From: an uncultured Chloroflexales bacterium
GTDB lineage: Bacteria; Chloroflexota; Chloroflexia; Chloroflexales; Chloroflexaceae
Direction of reading: 5' to 3'
Length of the DNA stretch: 32,138 nt
Assembly: GCA_937918935.1 (NCBI GenBank)
Contig: CAKZSI010000075.1
Span: 1-32,138, forward strand
The notes beneath the pieces are model-generated. The model had not been told where the DNA came from. It did not search any database and saw only the letters and a list, made by a program, of their open reading frames with translations. Shown in pieces: positions 13,932 to 21,417 of this stretch. Each line of letters begins with the position of its first letter. Position 1 is the stretch's first letter. The translations under genes were made by a program, and so were the position numbers.

Positions 13932-13958
13932 CCCCTTTTCCTCGTCTCGAAGAACCGA

Positions 13959-15245
13959 TCAGCGCTGGTCCACCGGAATGTAGTCGCGGCGGGCCGGGCC
14001 AAGGTAGACCTGCCGTGGGCGGGTGATCTTCTGCTCTTCATCGGCGAGCATCTCCTGCCACTGCGCCAGCCAGCCCGAAGCGCGGGGGATGGCGAAGAGG
14101 CAGGGGAAATACTCGATCGGGAAGCGCAGCGCCTGGTAGATCAGGCCGCTGTAGAAGTCCACGTTGGGGTAGAGCTTGCGGGAGACGAAGTACTCGTCCT
14201 GCAGGGCGATGCGCTCGAGTTCCACAGCGATCTCCAGCAGCGGGTTCATCTCGGTTGCCTCGAAGACCTCGTAGGCCACTTTGCGAATGATCTTGGCCCG
14301 CGGGTCGTAGTTCTTGTAGATGCGGTGGCCAAAGCCCATCAGGAGGCGCTCGCCCTTCTTCACCTTTTCGATGAAAGCCGGCACATTGGCCCTGGTGCCG
14401 ATTTCCTGCAGCATCCGCAGCACCGCCTCGTTGGCGCCACCGTGGAGCGGGCCATAGAGTGCAGCGGCAGCGGCTGAGAGGGCACAGTAGGGGTCGCCCC
14501 GACTCGAACCGACGCTGCGCATGGTCGAGGTCGAGCAGTTCTGCTCATGATCGGCGTGCAGGATAAACAGCACGTCCAGCGCCTTGGCCAGCACCGGGTT
14601 CACCTCGTAGTCCCGCTGGTTCATATAATCCATCATGTACAGCAGGTTGGCAGTGTAGCTCAGCGAGTTGTCGGGGAGGTTGAAGGGGCGCCCGATGCGG
14701 TGGCGGTAGGCGAAGGCGGCGATGGTCGGGATCTGGCCGATGATGCGCCAGACCTGCTTCTCGCGCACGGCAGGATCGTCAATGTTCCTGGCTTCCGGGT
14801 AGAGGGTGGACATGGCCGCGACCGAGCTGATCAGAATGCCCATGGGGTGGGCGTCGTAGCGAAAGGCCTGGATCAGCTCGACCAGGCTGTTGTGGAGGAA
14901 GAGGTGCCGGCTGATGCGGTACTTCCACCACTCCAGACGTTCCCGGCTTGGCAGTTCGCCGTAGATCAGCAGATAGGCCACTTCAAGATAGGAGCTTTGC
15001 TCAGCCAGTTGCTCAATCGGGTAGCCGCGATACTCCAGAATGCCCTTGTCGCCGTCAATGTAGGTAATCGTGCTCTTGCACGCAGCGGTGTTCATGAACG
15101 CCGGGTCGTAGGACATCAGTCCAAAATCGTCTTCCGAGACGCGGATCTTGCGCAGGTCGGTGGCCCGGATCGTGTTATGTTCGATGGGGATCTCATACGT
15201 CTTGCCGGTACGATTGTCGGTGATCGTCAGCGTGTCTTTACTCAT
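13959..15245 (-). CDS. gltA: citrate synthase
   Basis: 428 residues, close to the 427 of E. coli GltA, with the N-terminal extension of the hexameric type II enzymes. It condenses oxaloacetate and acetyl-CoA to citrate. Catalytic residues are all present: His268 in GPLHGGANE, His307 in GFGHRIYKNYDPRA and Asp363 in NVDFYSG, matching His264, His305 and Asp362 in E. coli. LHADHEQNCSTSTMRSVGSS is also conserved. I chose ATG 15245 because AGGAG stands nine bases upstream; an in-frame ATG at 15302 would add 19 unconserved residues. A minus-strand TATAAT at 15369-15374 is a likely -10. The gene is monocistronic, ending at a bidirectional terminator. Whether it keeps NADH allostery cannot be read from the sequence. 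Confidence 0.97.
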   Translation of the reverse strand: MSKDTLTITDNRTGKTYEIPIEHNTIRATDLRKIRVSEDDFGLMSYDPAFMNTAACKSTITYIDGDKGILEYRGYPIEQLAEQSSYLEVAYLLIYGELPSRERLEWWKYRISRHLFLHNSLVELIQAFRYDAHPMGILISSVAAMSTLYPEARNIDDPAVREKQVWRIIGQIPTIAAFAYRHRIGRPFNLPDNSLSYTANLLYMMDYMNQRDYEVNPVLAKALDVLFILHADHEQNCSTSTMRSVGSSRGDPYCALSAAAAALYGPLHGGANEAVLRMLQEIGTRANVPAFIEKVKKGERLLMGFGHRIYKNYDPRAKIIRKVAYEVFEATEMNPLLEIAVELERIALQDEYFVSRKLYPNVDFYSGLIYQALRFPIEYFPCLFAIPRASGWLAQWQEMLADEEQKITRPRQVYLGPARRDYIPVDQR

Positions 15246-15368
15246 AATGAACTGCTCCTGATATCTATGCTCGAGCGCACTCACCCAGAGGTCAGGCATC
15301 ATCGCCTGTGGATCGGTTCAGGTCGGGCGGAGGAGGGCGACGTTCCCAGGCAAGGATGTCTTCTTGTT

Positions 15369-15374
15369 ATTATA
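15369..15374 (-). promoter_or_regulatory. -10 box, probable gltA promoter
   Basis: A perfect TATAAT on the minus strand, about 117 bases of leader before the gltA ATG. No convincing -35 lies 16-18 bases upstream, so an activator may be needed or the call may be wrong. Confidence 0.4.
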
Positions 15375-15600
15375 TTGCACCGAATTACAACGGAAGAATC
15401 TGTCGCGACTTCTCTACGCCGAGACGGCCGGCAGTTGCAACCGCGTCTGCCGCGCCTTCGTGGGAGCGTCCACCTGCATAGAGGCTGCCGTCGGCCCGCA
15501 CGAACGGCTAGCTTCAGCCGCTCCAGGCCCGATTTCAATCGTCAGCGCAGGGTTCTATCAAAGCGTGTCTCACTTGATTAAAGTTAGGGGACGAGGATTT

Positions 15601-15623
15601 CTGGGAGGGCCTGGCCCTCCCAG
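15601..15623. terminator. GGGAGGG-family hairpin downstream of the quinone oxidoreductase gene
   Basis: CTGGGAGGGC (15601-15610), loop CTG, GCCCTCCCAG (15614-15623): a perfect 10-bp stem, 21 bases past the stop of the minus-strand gene. No long T-run follows on the minus strand. Confidence 0.55.
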
Positions 15624-15633
15624 CACTGCCGTG

Positions 15634-15664
15634 GTGCTGCGTGTCAGGGCCTGACGCGCAGCAC
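15634..15664. repeat. 15-bp inverted repeat spanning a stop codon
   Basis: GTGCTGCGTGTCAGG (15634-15648) and CCTGACGCGCAGCAC (15650-15664) pair with a single G-T wobble around one central base. It covers the last codons and stop of the minus-strand oxidoreductase gene. Together with the adjacent 15601-15623 hairpin it makes two stem-loops in a row. Confidence 0.5.
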
Positions 15665-16618
15665 TACTTTGCCGGCGTTGCGGTTGGCTTCGAGCACGCG
15701 ATGGGCCTCCGCAGCCTGGTCGAGGGGGTAGACGGCGTCAATCACCGGGCGCAACTCGCCCCGTTCAAAACGCGGCAGGGCAAACTCACAGAAGGCCCGT
15801 GTAAGGGCGATCTTGCGGTCGAGGGGCGTGCGTCGCAGGGTGGTGCCGGTAACGGTGAGGCTGCGCGCGAGAATCGGCCCGAGGTCGAGCTGGCCCGCGG
15901 AACCGCCCAGGAAGCCGATCAGCATAAGGCGCCCGCCAATGGCCAGGGAAGCCAGGTTGGACTCCCAGTATGGCGCACCCACGAAGTCAAGGATCACGTC
16001 AACGCCGCGTTCGTGGGTCGCGGCGCTGACGTGCTCACGAAAATCTTCCTCGTGATAATCAATCGCCAGTTCGGCCCCCAGTTCGCGGCACAGGTCGAGT
16101 TTGGCCCTGCTTCCCGCAGTGGCAAACACTCGCGCCCCGGCGGCGCGGGCGAGTTGAATGGCTGCCGTGCCGACTCCGCTGGCCCCGGCATGCACCAGTA
16201 CGCTTTCGCCGGCCTGAAGCCGCCCCAGGGTAAAGAGGTTGAGAAAGGCCGTCACAAAGGCCTCGGGGATGGCAGCGGCCTCTTCGAACGACAGTGAATC
16301 AGGGATGGGCATGGCCATGCCGACGGGTACCGTTGCCAGTTCGGCGTAGCCGCCCCCGGTCACGACGGCCATTACCCGGTCGCCCGGCTGCCAGGGGCCC
16401 GCCGGTTCGAGCACCTCGCCGGCCAGCTCCAGGCCCAGGATCGGCGAGGCCCCGCGGGGCGGGGGATAGGCGCCGCGGCGCTGGAGCAGGTCGGCCCGGT
16501 TCACGGCCGTGGCGTACACGCGCACCAGGATCTCGCCGGCGGAGAGTTGGGGATCTGTAACCTCGTCCAGGCGGAGCACGTCGGGATCGCCCGGCTGGTC
16601 GAATACAATCGCGCGCAT
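15644..16618 (-). CDS. zinc-free MDR oxidoreductase, NADPH:quinone reductase / TP53I3 (PIG3)-like
   Basis: 324 residues of the medium-chain dehydrogenase/reductase superfamily. N-terminal GroES-like domain with NRADLLQRRGAYPPP, the quinone-oxidoreductase signature, and GLELAGEV. The nucleotide-binding fold has VLVHAGASGVGTAAIQLA (the AxxGVG variant). The C-terminal substrate part has RPVIDAVYPLDQAAEAHRVLEANRNAGKVVLRV. No structural-zinc cysteine cluster is seen, as expected for the group. It should reduce quinones or reactive enones with NAD(P)H in the cytoplasm. ATG 16618 is chosen with GAGAAG about 11 bases upstream; a TTG at 16627 is possible but too close to it. A minus-strand extended -10 (TGC-TATACT) lies at 16671-16679. 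Confidence 0.92.
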   Translation of the reverse strand: MRAIVFDQPGDPDVLRLDEVTDPQLSAGEILVRVYATAVNRADLLQRRGAYPPPRGASPILGLELAGEVLEPAGPWQPGDRVMAVVTGGGYAELATVPVGMAMPIPDSLSFEEAAAIPEAFVTAFLNLFTLGRLQAGESVLVHAGASGVGTAAIQLARAAGARVFATAGSRAKLDLCRELGAELAIDYHEEDFREHVSAATHERGVDVILDFVGAPYWESNLASLAIGGRLMLIGFLGGSAGQLDLGPILARSLTVTGTTLRRTPLDRKIALTRAFCEFALPRFERGELRPVIDAVYPLDQAAEAHRVLEANRNAGKVVLRVRP

Positions 16619-16670
16619 GGGGTGCAATGCTTCTCAATACGGATGATTACACGTAGCGGTCCTTCCCTCC

Positions 16671-16679
16671 AGTATAGCA
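16671..16679 (-). promoter_or_regulatory. extended -10 promoter of the quinone oxidoreductase gene
   Basis: Minus strand TGCTATACT: TATACT (16671-16676) preceded by TGC. There is no good -35, as is common for extended -10 promoters. It gives a leader of about 45 bases. Confidence 0.45.
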
Positions 16680-16861
16680 CGACTTTTTTGTCGGGCGCTG
16701 CGGTGAAGGCGGGGGAACCCGGAGCCGGTGCAAGTTCCCCGGGCCAGGTCCCAAACCCCGGTTTGTTCGGTGGTTCTGGCAGCGCAGCCGCCTCACGGCC
16801 CACTGTCGCAGAAGCTCTGGCGAAGACTCCGGCGCCCACGATCCTGGCAGAAGCACGGGCC

Positions 16862-17722
16862 TCACGCCTGACGCGGAACGAAGCGCAGTTCGACGCTGTC
16901 AACCACCGGCTCAAAGCCGATCGCCTGGTAGACGTGGTTCGAGGTGGGATTGTTCAGATCGGCATAAAGAAAGCAGCAGCGCTTTCCGGCATTGAGCTGG
17001 ATCTGGCTGATGGCGGCCACCAGGGCGCTGGCATAGCCTTGCCGTCGATGTTCTGGCGGAGTGTAAACCGCGCTGATGCGCACGCCGTGGGGGGTGGGGC
17101 CGGCGACGCCGGCCATTGATACCGGTGCGTCCACTTCCCAGAGGTACAAATGACGGTCCGGCGAGGTCAGCCAGCGGGTAACGGTGGTCTGGCTATCACC
17201 CGGAGCGGCGCCGGGGTAGACTTCGGCGCGGAAGGCATTGAACCAGCATTCTAGCAATGGGCGGTCATCTTCGGTGGTCAGGCGTATATGGCCCGGCGGG
17301 GGCGCGGGCGAGCGCACGGTGGTAAGTTGATAGATCCGCTGCGGCATACCCTGCTCGACGCACCCACCGCTCCGGGCCGCCCAGTGGCGGCCAAACGGCT
17401 CCGCCACCGAGCGCGGGCCGATCACGCCGGGCAGGGGGTATGCCGAACGGTGCAGTTCTTCCACCAGCGCCTCGATGGCCCCGGTGTGCCGGGTATGCGA
17501 CAGTACCAGCTTGTTGGGGGGCGTTTGCAGGGCCGCGAATACCACGACGCCCCCTTCCTCGACCGTGACCAGGAGCGGCGCTTGCGGTCCGAACGTTTCG
17601 GGGTTGTGGGTCAATTCCGCGCAGAGGCCGAGGATCAGATGGTTGTGCGCCTCGTGGGCCAGAAGCAGGGGCATGGCCCGTTCGACGAAGCTCTGGATGT
17701 CGGTATGCTGGACGATCCGCAT
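16862..17722 (-). CDS. GNAT-family N-acetyltransferase
   Basis: 286 residues. The C-terminal half is a GNAT fold: ISAVYTPPEHRRQGYASALVAAISQ is motif A with the acetyl-CoA pyrophosphate-binding R-R-x-G-Y-A loop, and LYADLNNPTSNHVYQAIGFEPV is motif B. The N-terminal half (to about residue 140) probably is a degenerate second GNAT-like domain, as in the two-domain acetyltransferases resembling FeeM/DUF4081 proteins (family assignment tentative). The substrate is unknown. The start ATG has GGAGG six bases upstream. A minus-strand TGG-TATAAC extended -10 lies at 17756-17764. It is a single gene, separated from the caspase-like gene by a 430-base divergent region. Confidence 0.88.
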   Translation of the reverse strand: MRIVQHTDIQSFVERAMPLLLAHEAHNHLILGLCAELTHNPETFGPQAPLLVTVEEGGVVVFAALQTPPNKLVLSHTRHTGAIEALVEELHRSAYPLPGVIGPRSVAEPFGRHWAARSGGCVEQGMPQRIYQLTTVRSPAPPPGHIRLTTEDDRPLLECWFNAFRAEVYPGAAPGDSQTTVTRWLTSPDRHLYLWEVDAPVSMAGVAGPTPHGVRISAVYTPPEHRRQGYASALVAAISQIQLNAGKRCCFLYADLNNPTSNHVYQAIGFEPVVDSVELRFVPRQA

Positions 17723-17755
17723 AGATTACCTCCGCGGGAATACCAGATGAACAGG

Positions 17756-17764
17756 GTTATACCA
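17756..17764 (-). promoter_or_regulatory. extended -10 promoter of the GNAT gene
   Basis: Minus strand TGGTATAAC, with TATAAC at 17756-17761. No clear -35 is present. The leader would be about 27 bases. Confidence 0.4.
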
Positions 17765-17880
17765 CGCCCACCCCCGGGCCGGGTCGTGGAGAAAAGCGGG
17801 TTCCCCCGATTAAACCGGGTTCCCCGGATTGACGAAAGAAGTAGCGCCGCAACCACGATGGGATGAGAAAACGCATTCCT

Positions 17881-17897
17881 GGGGGGCGCAGCCCTCC
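17881..17897. repeat. degenerate member of the GGGAGGG hairpin family
   Basis: GGGGGGC (17881-17887), loop GCA, GCCCTCC (17891-17897), 7 bp with one G-T wobble. It is not close downstream of any gene end, so it is probably a dispersed repeat rather than a terminator. Confidence 0.4.
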
Positions 17898-18016
17898 CGG
17901 ACCCACCCCGGTTCGATCGAGGGACAGGACAACCGGGTTTCTCCGTATTCGTGTTGGCGCGGGTTTTTGTTGTCCCTGTAGTATACCCGACGAGTCGGTG
18001 GAGGTGAAGGCTCGCG

Positions 18017-18022
18017 TATAAT
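18017..18022 (+). promoter_or_regulatory. -10 box upstream of the pseudo-caspase gene
   Basis: A perfect TATAAT followed by an A-rich stretch. The -35 region is not recognisable. The leader would be about 120 bases. Confidence 0.4.
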
Positions 18023-18152
18023 AAAAAAAGAGGATCGGCTCAACGCGCCCGCGTCGTGGCCACCTTGCTCATGCGTGTCGTATTGCCTGCCGGGAACGCC
18101 CGCGCCGGTCGTCGACCGTTCCGCGCAGGCGCGTAGCAATAAGGAGTTGCCG

Positions 18153-19367
18153 ATGAGAGACGATCTCGCCGCCACCCTGCGGAGTCTCCGCGATCTACAC
18201 GCGATGGGCCTGCTTGACGATGCGGAGTATGCCGACAAACTGGAGCGTTTGCGCGAACGCTTCGGCCATACCATCGTAAACGCGCTGCTGCGCGTCGTGG
18301 TGGCCTCTCCGGAGAGCCGCTCCGGCTCTCCCGCCGATGCGGACGGCCCGATCACCGGCACGGGGCTGACAGCACCGGGCGCGGCGACCCGCGCCGAGCC
18401 CCTTCCGGCCAGCCTGAGCGCCGACGGCATGCACTTCAGCTATGGTCACGCCCTGATTGTCGGCGTCTCCGAGTATGCCCATCCCCATCTCCGCCTGCCT
18501 GGCGGCACGACCGCCAGCGATGCCCGGTCCCTGGCCAGTCTGCTCCGTGACCCGCACCTCGCGGCCTACCCCGAGCAGCAGGTGCGCCTGCTGGTGGACG
18601 GCAAGGCGACCCGCAACTTCGTGCTTGACGCGCTGGAAGAACTTGCCCACCTGGTTGATGGTGGAACAGCGCTGATCTGCTTCTCCGGGCGCGGAGCCTC
18701 TACCGAGGCGGGCTACGCCTTACTACCCTTTGATGCCGATCCCGCTCGCCTGGTCGAGACCGCGTTGACCGCCGAGGTGTTCCAGCGGCGTGTGGCGAAG
18801 GTCCGCGAGCGCGCGTGTCGGCTGGTGGTGCTGCTCAATTGCTGCCAGGCCGCAGAAGAGGACGACCCTGACGGTCCTGTGGCGGCGTTATCGGGGGCGG
18901 CGCCGCCTCCAGAGTTTTACCGGCCCCTGTCGGTTAGCAGCGATCAGGTGGTCATCTCCTCGGCGCGGCCAGGGCAGCGCGCCGGTAGTCGCTCGGCGGT
19001 CAATCCGCGCCACACGATCTTCGGCGAACACCTGCTCCTGGCCCTGGGCGGGCAGGCGCCGGGCGCCGGGCCAGCCATCGGTGTGTTCGATCTGTTCGCC
19101 TACCTGCGGGTGGCCGTGCCTGCCGATGGACGCTCGTTGCAGCACCACGAGGCCCTGCTCCAGGAGCCGCTGTTCTATACTGCCGCCCTGGGCGAGAACC
19201 TGCCCCTGGCCCTGCGCCCGGCGGGAGGGGTCGCCGGGGGCGATTCCGCGGCGGTGCAACGCCTGATTGAGTTGGAGTTGCGCCTGGAGGCGGCCGATGG
19301 CGAAGCCGTATACGGGCTACTCGGCGAACGTGATGAGATCCTGGCCGCCCTGGCGGCATCGTTGTGA
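18153..19367 (+). CDS. caspase-fold (peptidase C14-like) protein with degenerate active site and SHOCT-like N-terminus
   Basis: 404 residues. The N-terminus (about 3-40: LAATLRSLRDLHAMGLLDDAEYADKLERL in two pieces) matches the pattern of SHOCT domains. A Pro/Ala/Ser linker follows, then a caspase-like domain: YGHALIVGVSEYAHPHL, TASDARSLASLLRDP, ALICFSGRGAST and LVVLLNCCQAAEEDD. In active metacaspases the fourth-strand motif is FSGHG and the Cys motif is DxCHSG or DCCHSG. Here the catalytic His is Arg180, the Asp before the Cys pair is Asn229 and the following His is Gln232; Cys231 remains. It is therefore predicted to be a non-proteolytic pseudoenzyme acting as scaffold or sensor (inference). 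The C-terminal about 40 residues (LIELELRLEAADGEAVYGLLG) are acidic and helical. ATG 18153 has AAGGAG six bases upstream. It stands alone, convergent with the GT-C operon. Confidence 0.85.
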   Translation: MRDDLAATLRSLRDLHAMGLLDDAEYADKLERLRERFGHTIVNALLRVVVASPESRSGSPADADGPITGTGLTAPGAATRAEPLPASLSADGMHFSYGHALIVGVSEYAHPHLRLPGGTTASDARSLASLLRDPHLAAYPEQQVRLLVDGKATRNFVLDALEELAHLVDGGTALICFSGRGASTEAGYALLPFDADPARLVETALTAEVFQRRVAKVRERACRLVVLLNCCQAAEEDDPDGPVAALSGAAPPPEFYRPLSVSSDQVVISSARPGQRAGSRSAVNPRHTIFGEHLLLALGGQAPGAGPAIGVFDLFAYLRVAVPADGRSLQHHEALLQEPLFYTAALGENLPLALRPAGGVAGGDSAAVQRLIELELRLEAADGEAVYGLLGERDEILAALAASL

Positions 19368-19380
19368 GGTGAATGTTCCT

Positions 19381-19399
19381 GGGAGGGTTTTGCCCTCCC
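19381..19399. terminator. GGGAGGG hairpin between convergent genes
   Basis: GGGAGGG (19381-19387), loop TTTTG, CCCTCCC (19393-19399), 14 bases after the caspase-like gene and 24 before the end of the minus-strand GT87-like gene. It can serve both directions. Confidence 0.55.
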
Positions 19400-19422
19400 G
19401 GCCTCCCATAAAGGGCACGTTT

Positions 19423-21375
19423 TCAGGCGGATCTGACGATCCAGGCAATCACCAGGATCAGGTATCCTGCCACGGCGGGCCAGGGCGGCATACCCAGACC
19501 AAACTCGATTGGACGGGTGGCCTGGATCAGGCCAAGGGCCAGCAGGGCCAGCCCTGGCCACGGCCCTCGCCCCGGGGCGGCGAGGGCCAGCCATGCCAGG
19601 GGCAGGGCCAGGAACACCAGGTGGTGGTACCAGATCAGGCTGGAGCTGATGGTCAGGATGGCTACGCCGCAGGCCAGGATGGCCCCGTCATTCGCCTCGC
19701 GGCGCCGCCAGCAGATGGCGGCCCAACTGCCCAGCAGCCCCAGGCTGAAGGCCCGCCCCAGCCAGGCTGCCGCCTGCTCTGCCGCCGAGCCGGGGGCCGT
19801 CAATCCGGTCAGCAGGGCCGCCATGGCCTGGTTGTAGGGGTTGCGGGGCACGCCCCCCAGCAGATCGGGGAGCAATTGCGCGAAGGCTATCCACGGTGCC
19901 GGCCCGTAGAGGGCGAGGGCCGGCAGGCTCAGCCCGACCGCCCCTATGGCGACCCGCGCCAGTCGGCGCCAGTCGCCACGGGCCAGCGGCCAGAGCAGCA
20001 GCGCCACCGGCGTGAGTTTGATCAGTATAACCGCGGCAAGCGCCACGTCGCCCGCCCACGCCAGGCGCCGTATGGAGTGACCCAGCACGAAGAGCGCCAA
20101 CCCGAACAGCATCAGGCTGTTGATCTGGCCGATCGCCACGTTCTCCAAAAAGGGGGCAAAGCCCAGCCCCAGACCAAGCACGGCAAGCAGACCGGCGCGC
20201 CCCACCCCTTCCTGCGCCGCGTAGATCCCCAGCAGGGCCAGCGTGTAGAGGGCGACCGAACCAACCAGCCAGAGACCGTGGGTAAGCCAGGGCTCTACGG
20301 CGGCGAGGGCAGCAAAGAGGGGAACCGTCGGCGGCGGATAGACGAAGGAGACGCCGATCACGTTGAGTTCGGGCGGATCGTAGGGGATCTGCCCGGCCAG
20401 GGCCAGGCGTCCGGCCCGCAGGTAGATCTCCAGGTCCAGGGCCAGGCCGGGATGCACGTTCCGGTGGTTCCACAGCCCCGCCGCCAGGTACAGGCCCATG
20501 CCCCCGATCACCACACCCGCGCAGGCCATGGCCCGCGAAGCGCCGCCACGCTTCCCACCGGCCCGGACGCGCGCGCCAATGTCACCTGCCGCCAGTGCCC
20601 GCCCATCCCCGGCGGCTCGCCAGCGCCCTATCGCCCCCAGCGCGAGCGGCCATCCCCCGGCAACCAGAGCCGCAACCAGGGCGGCGATGGCGCTGAGGGG
20701 CGCGAAGGTCCACGCGGCCCAGCGCCCACCCAGGTGCCAGGCGAGCAGCGATGCCATCACCAGAGCGACGGTTGTTGCCGCGCCCCGAGGGGGCAGGATG
20801 GCGCGTATGGCAAGGTGGAGGGCCACGGTGCTGAGCAGCGCCGCCGCGACGAGGGCCCGTGGCGCCGCGCCCCCGCCCCACACCCCGACCTCGCCCAGCA
20901 CGACGCCAACTTCTCGCGTTTCGCCGGGCGGCACGAACGGCGGCGCGGACAGTTCCAGGGCGATGCGCTCGCCGGCTTGCGCCGGGACAAGTATCTGGTA
21001 CCGTCGAAGATCCGTTCCGAGGCGCCACCGGGTGTTGATCGGCCCGCTCAGCGCCGCCTCGACGCTCCGCCGCGCCCCGGCCGAGAGGTCCAGACGCAGG
21101 AGCAACGTCCCGCCCGGATTGGGCAGGTCGAGGCGGGAGCGGCCGGTCGTCCAGCGGTAGGCAGCGCCCCCGTCGGCGCGCCGTTCGAGGGCGTGCAGGC
21201 CGGTGGCCGGCGGCGGGGCTTCGGGCGTGTAGCGCGCCACCCGCGGGCCGCTGGCAAGGAGCCACACCATCAGGGCCATTCCGGCCAGGAGAAGAACGAT
21301 GATGCCAGGCTCACCACCAGAGGGAATGAGGGCCAGGGCTGGCAGGCGGGGGGGTGGTTTACCGCGATCGGCCAT
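19423..21375 (-). CDS. GT87/DUF2029-like polytopic membrane glycosyltransferase with N-terminal lumenal-type domain
   Basis: 650 residues. The C-terminal about 330 residues carry the DUF2029/GT87 pattern: DLEIYLRAGRLALAGQIPYDP, then SFVYPPPTVPLFAAL, GQINSLMLFGLALF and KLTPVALLLWPLARG, between many hydrophobic helices. Such proteins use polyprenol-phosphate mannose or similar donors. The N-terminus has one helix (about 27-45), then a soluble beta-rich stretch (about 50-165), then a hydrophobic block. ATG 21375 is seven bases after GGAGG; an in-frame GTG two codons earlier is less well placed. It follows the 721-residue membrane protein gene by 42 bases, so the two are co-transcribed. The acceptor is unknown; a role in surface glycan assembly is inference. 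Confidence 0.82.
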   Translation of the reverse strand: MADRGKPPPRLPALALIPSGGEPGIIVLLLAGMALMVWLLASGPRVARYTPEAPPPATGLHALERRADGGAAYRWTTGRSRLDLPNPGGTLLLRLDLSAGARRSVEAALSGPINTRWRLGTDLRRYQILVPAQAGERIALELSAPPFVPPGETREVGVVLGEVGVWGGGAAPRALVAAALLSTVALHLAIRAILPPRGAATTVALVMASLLAWHLGGRWAAWTFAPLSAIAALVAALVAGGWPLALGAIGRWRAAGDGRALAAGDIGARVRAGGKRGGASRAMACAGVVIGGMGLYLAAGLWNHRNVHPGLALDLEIYLRAGRLALAGQIPYDPPELNVIGVSFVYPPPTVPLFAALAAVEPWLTHGLWLVGSVALYTLALLGIYAAQEGVGRAGLLAVLGLGLGFAPFLENVAIGQINSLMLFGLALFVLGHSIRRLAWAGDVALAAVILIKLTPVALLLWPLARGDWRRLARVAIGAVGLSLPALALYGPAPWIAFAQLLPDLLGGVPRNPYNQAMAALLTGLTAPGSAAEQAAAWLGRAFSLGLLGSWAAICWRRREANDGAILACGVAILTISSSLIWYHHLVFLALPLAWLALAAPGRGPWPGLALLALGLIQATRPIEFGLGMPPWPAVAGYLILVIAWIVRSA

Positions 21376-21417
21376 CTCCACACCTCCACATACTCTGCCA
21401 GCCCGGGCCGCCCATAG

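Larger units (their letters stand above)
15246..15643. other. 398-base intergenic region between gltA and the quinone oxidoreductase gene
   Basis: It holds the gltA leader, a minus-strand TATAAT at 15369-15374, and the hairpin at 15601-15623 behind the oxidoreductase gene. I see no conserved ORF or recognisable RNA in the remaining 15400-15600 stretch. Confidence 0.6.
17723..18152. other. 430-base divergent intergenic region between GNAT and pseudo-caspase genes
   Basis: It contains a minus-strand extended -10 (17756-17764), two near copies of a CGGGTTCCCC motif (about 17788-17825), an imperfect GGGAGGG-type hairpin (17881-17897), a 7-bp inverted repeat GGACAAC (17927-17933)/GTTGTCC (17969-17975), and a plus-strand TATAAT (18017-18022). 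No ORF in it looks real. Confidence 0.6.

Noticed and set aside
15400-15600. Possible tRNA or small RNA upstream of gltA
   Set aside because: No cloverleaf, conserved T-loop or convincing paired structure could be drawn.
19267-21417. 716-codon open frame on the plus strand
   Set aside because: It runs from inside the caspase-like gene across its stop and hairpin and antisense to the GT87-like gene; Gln/Pro/Arg-rich composition and no motif.
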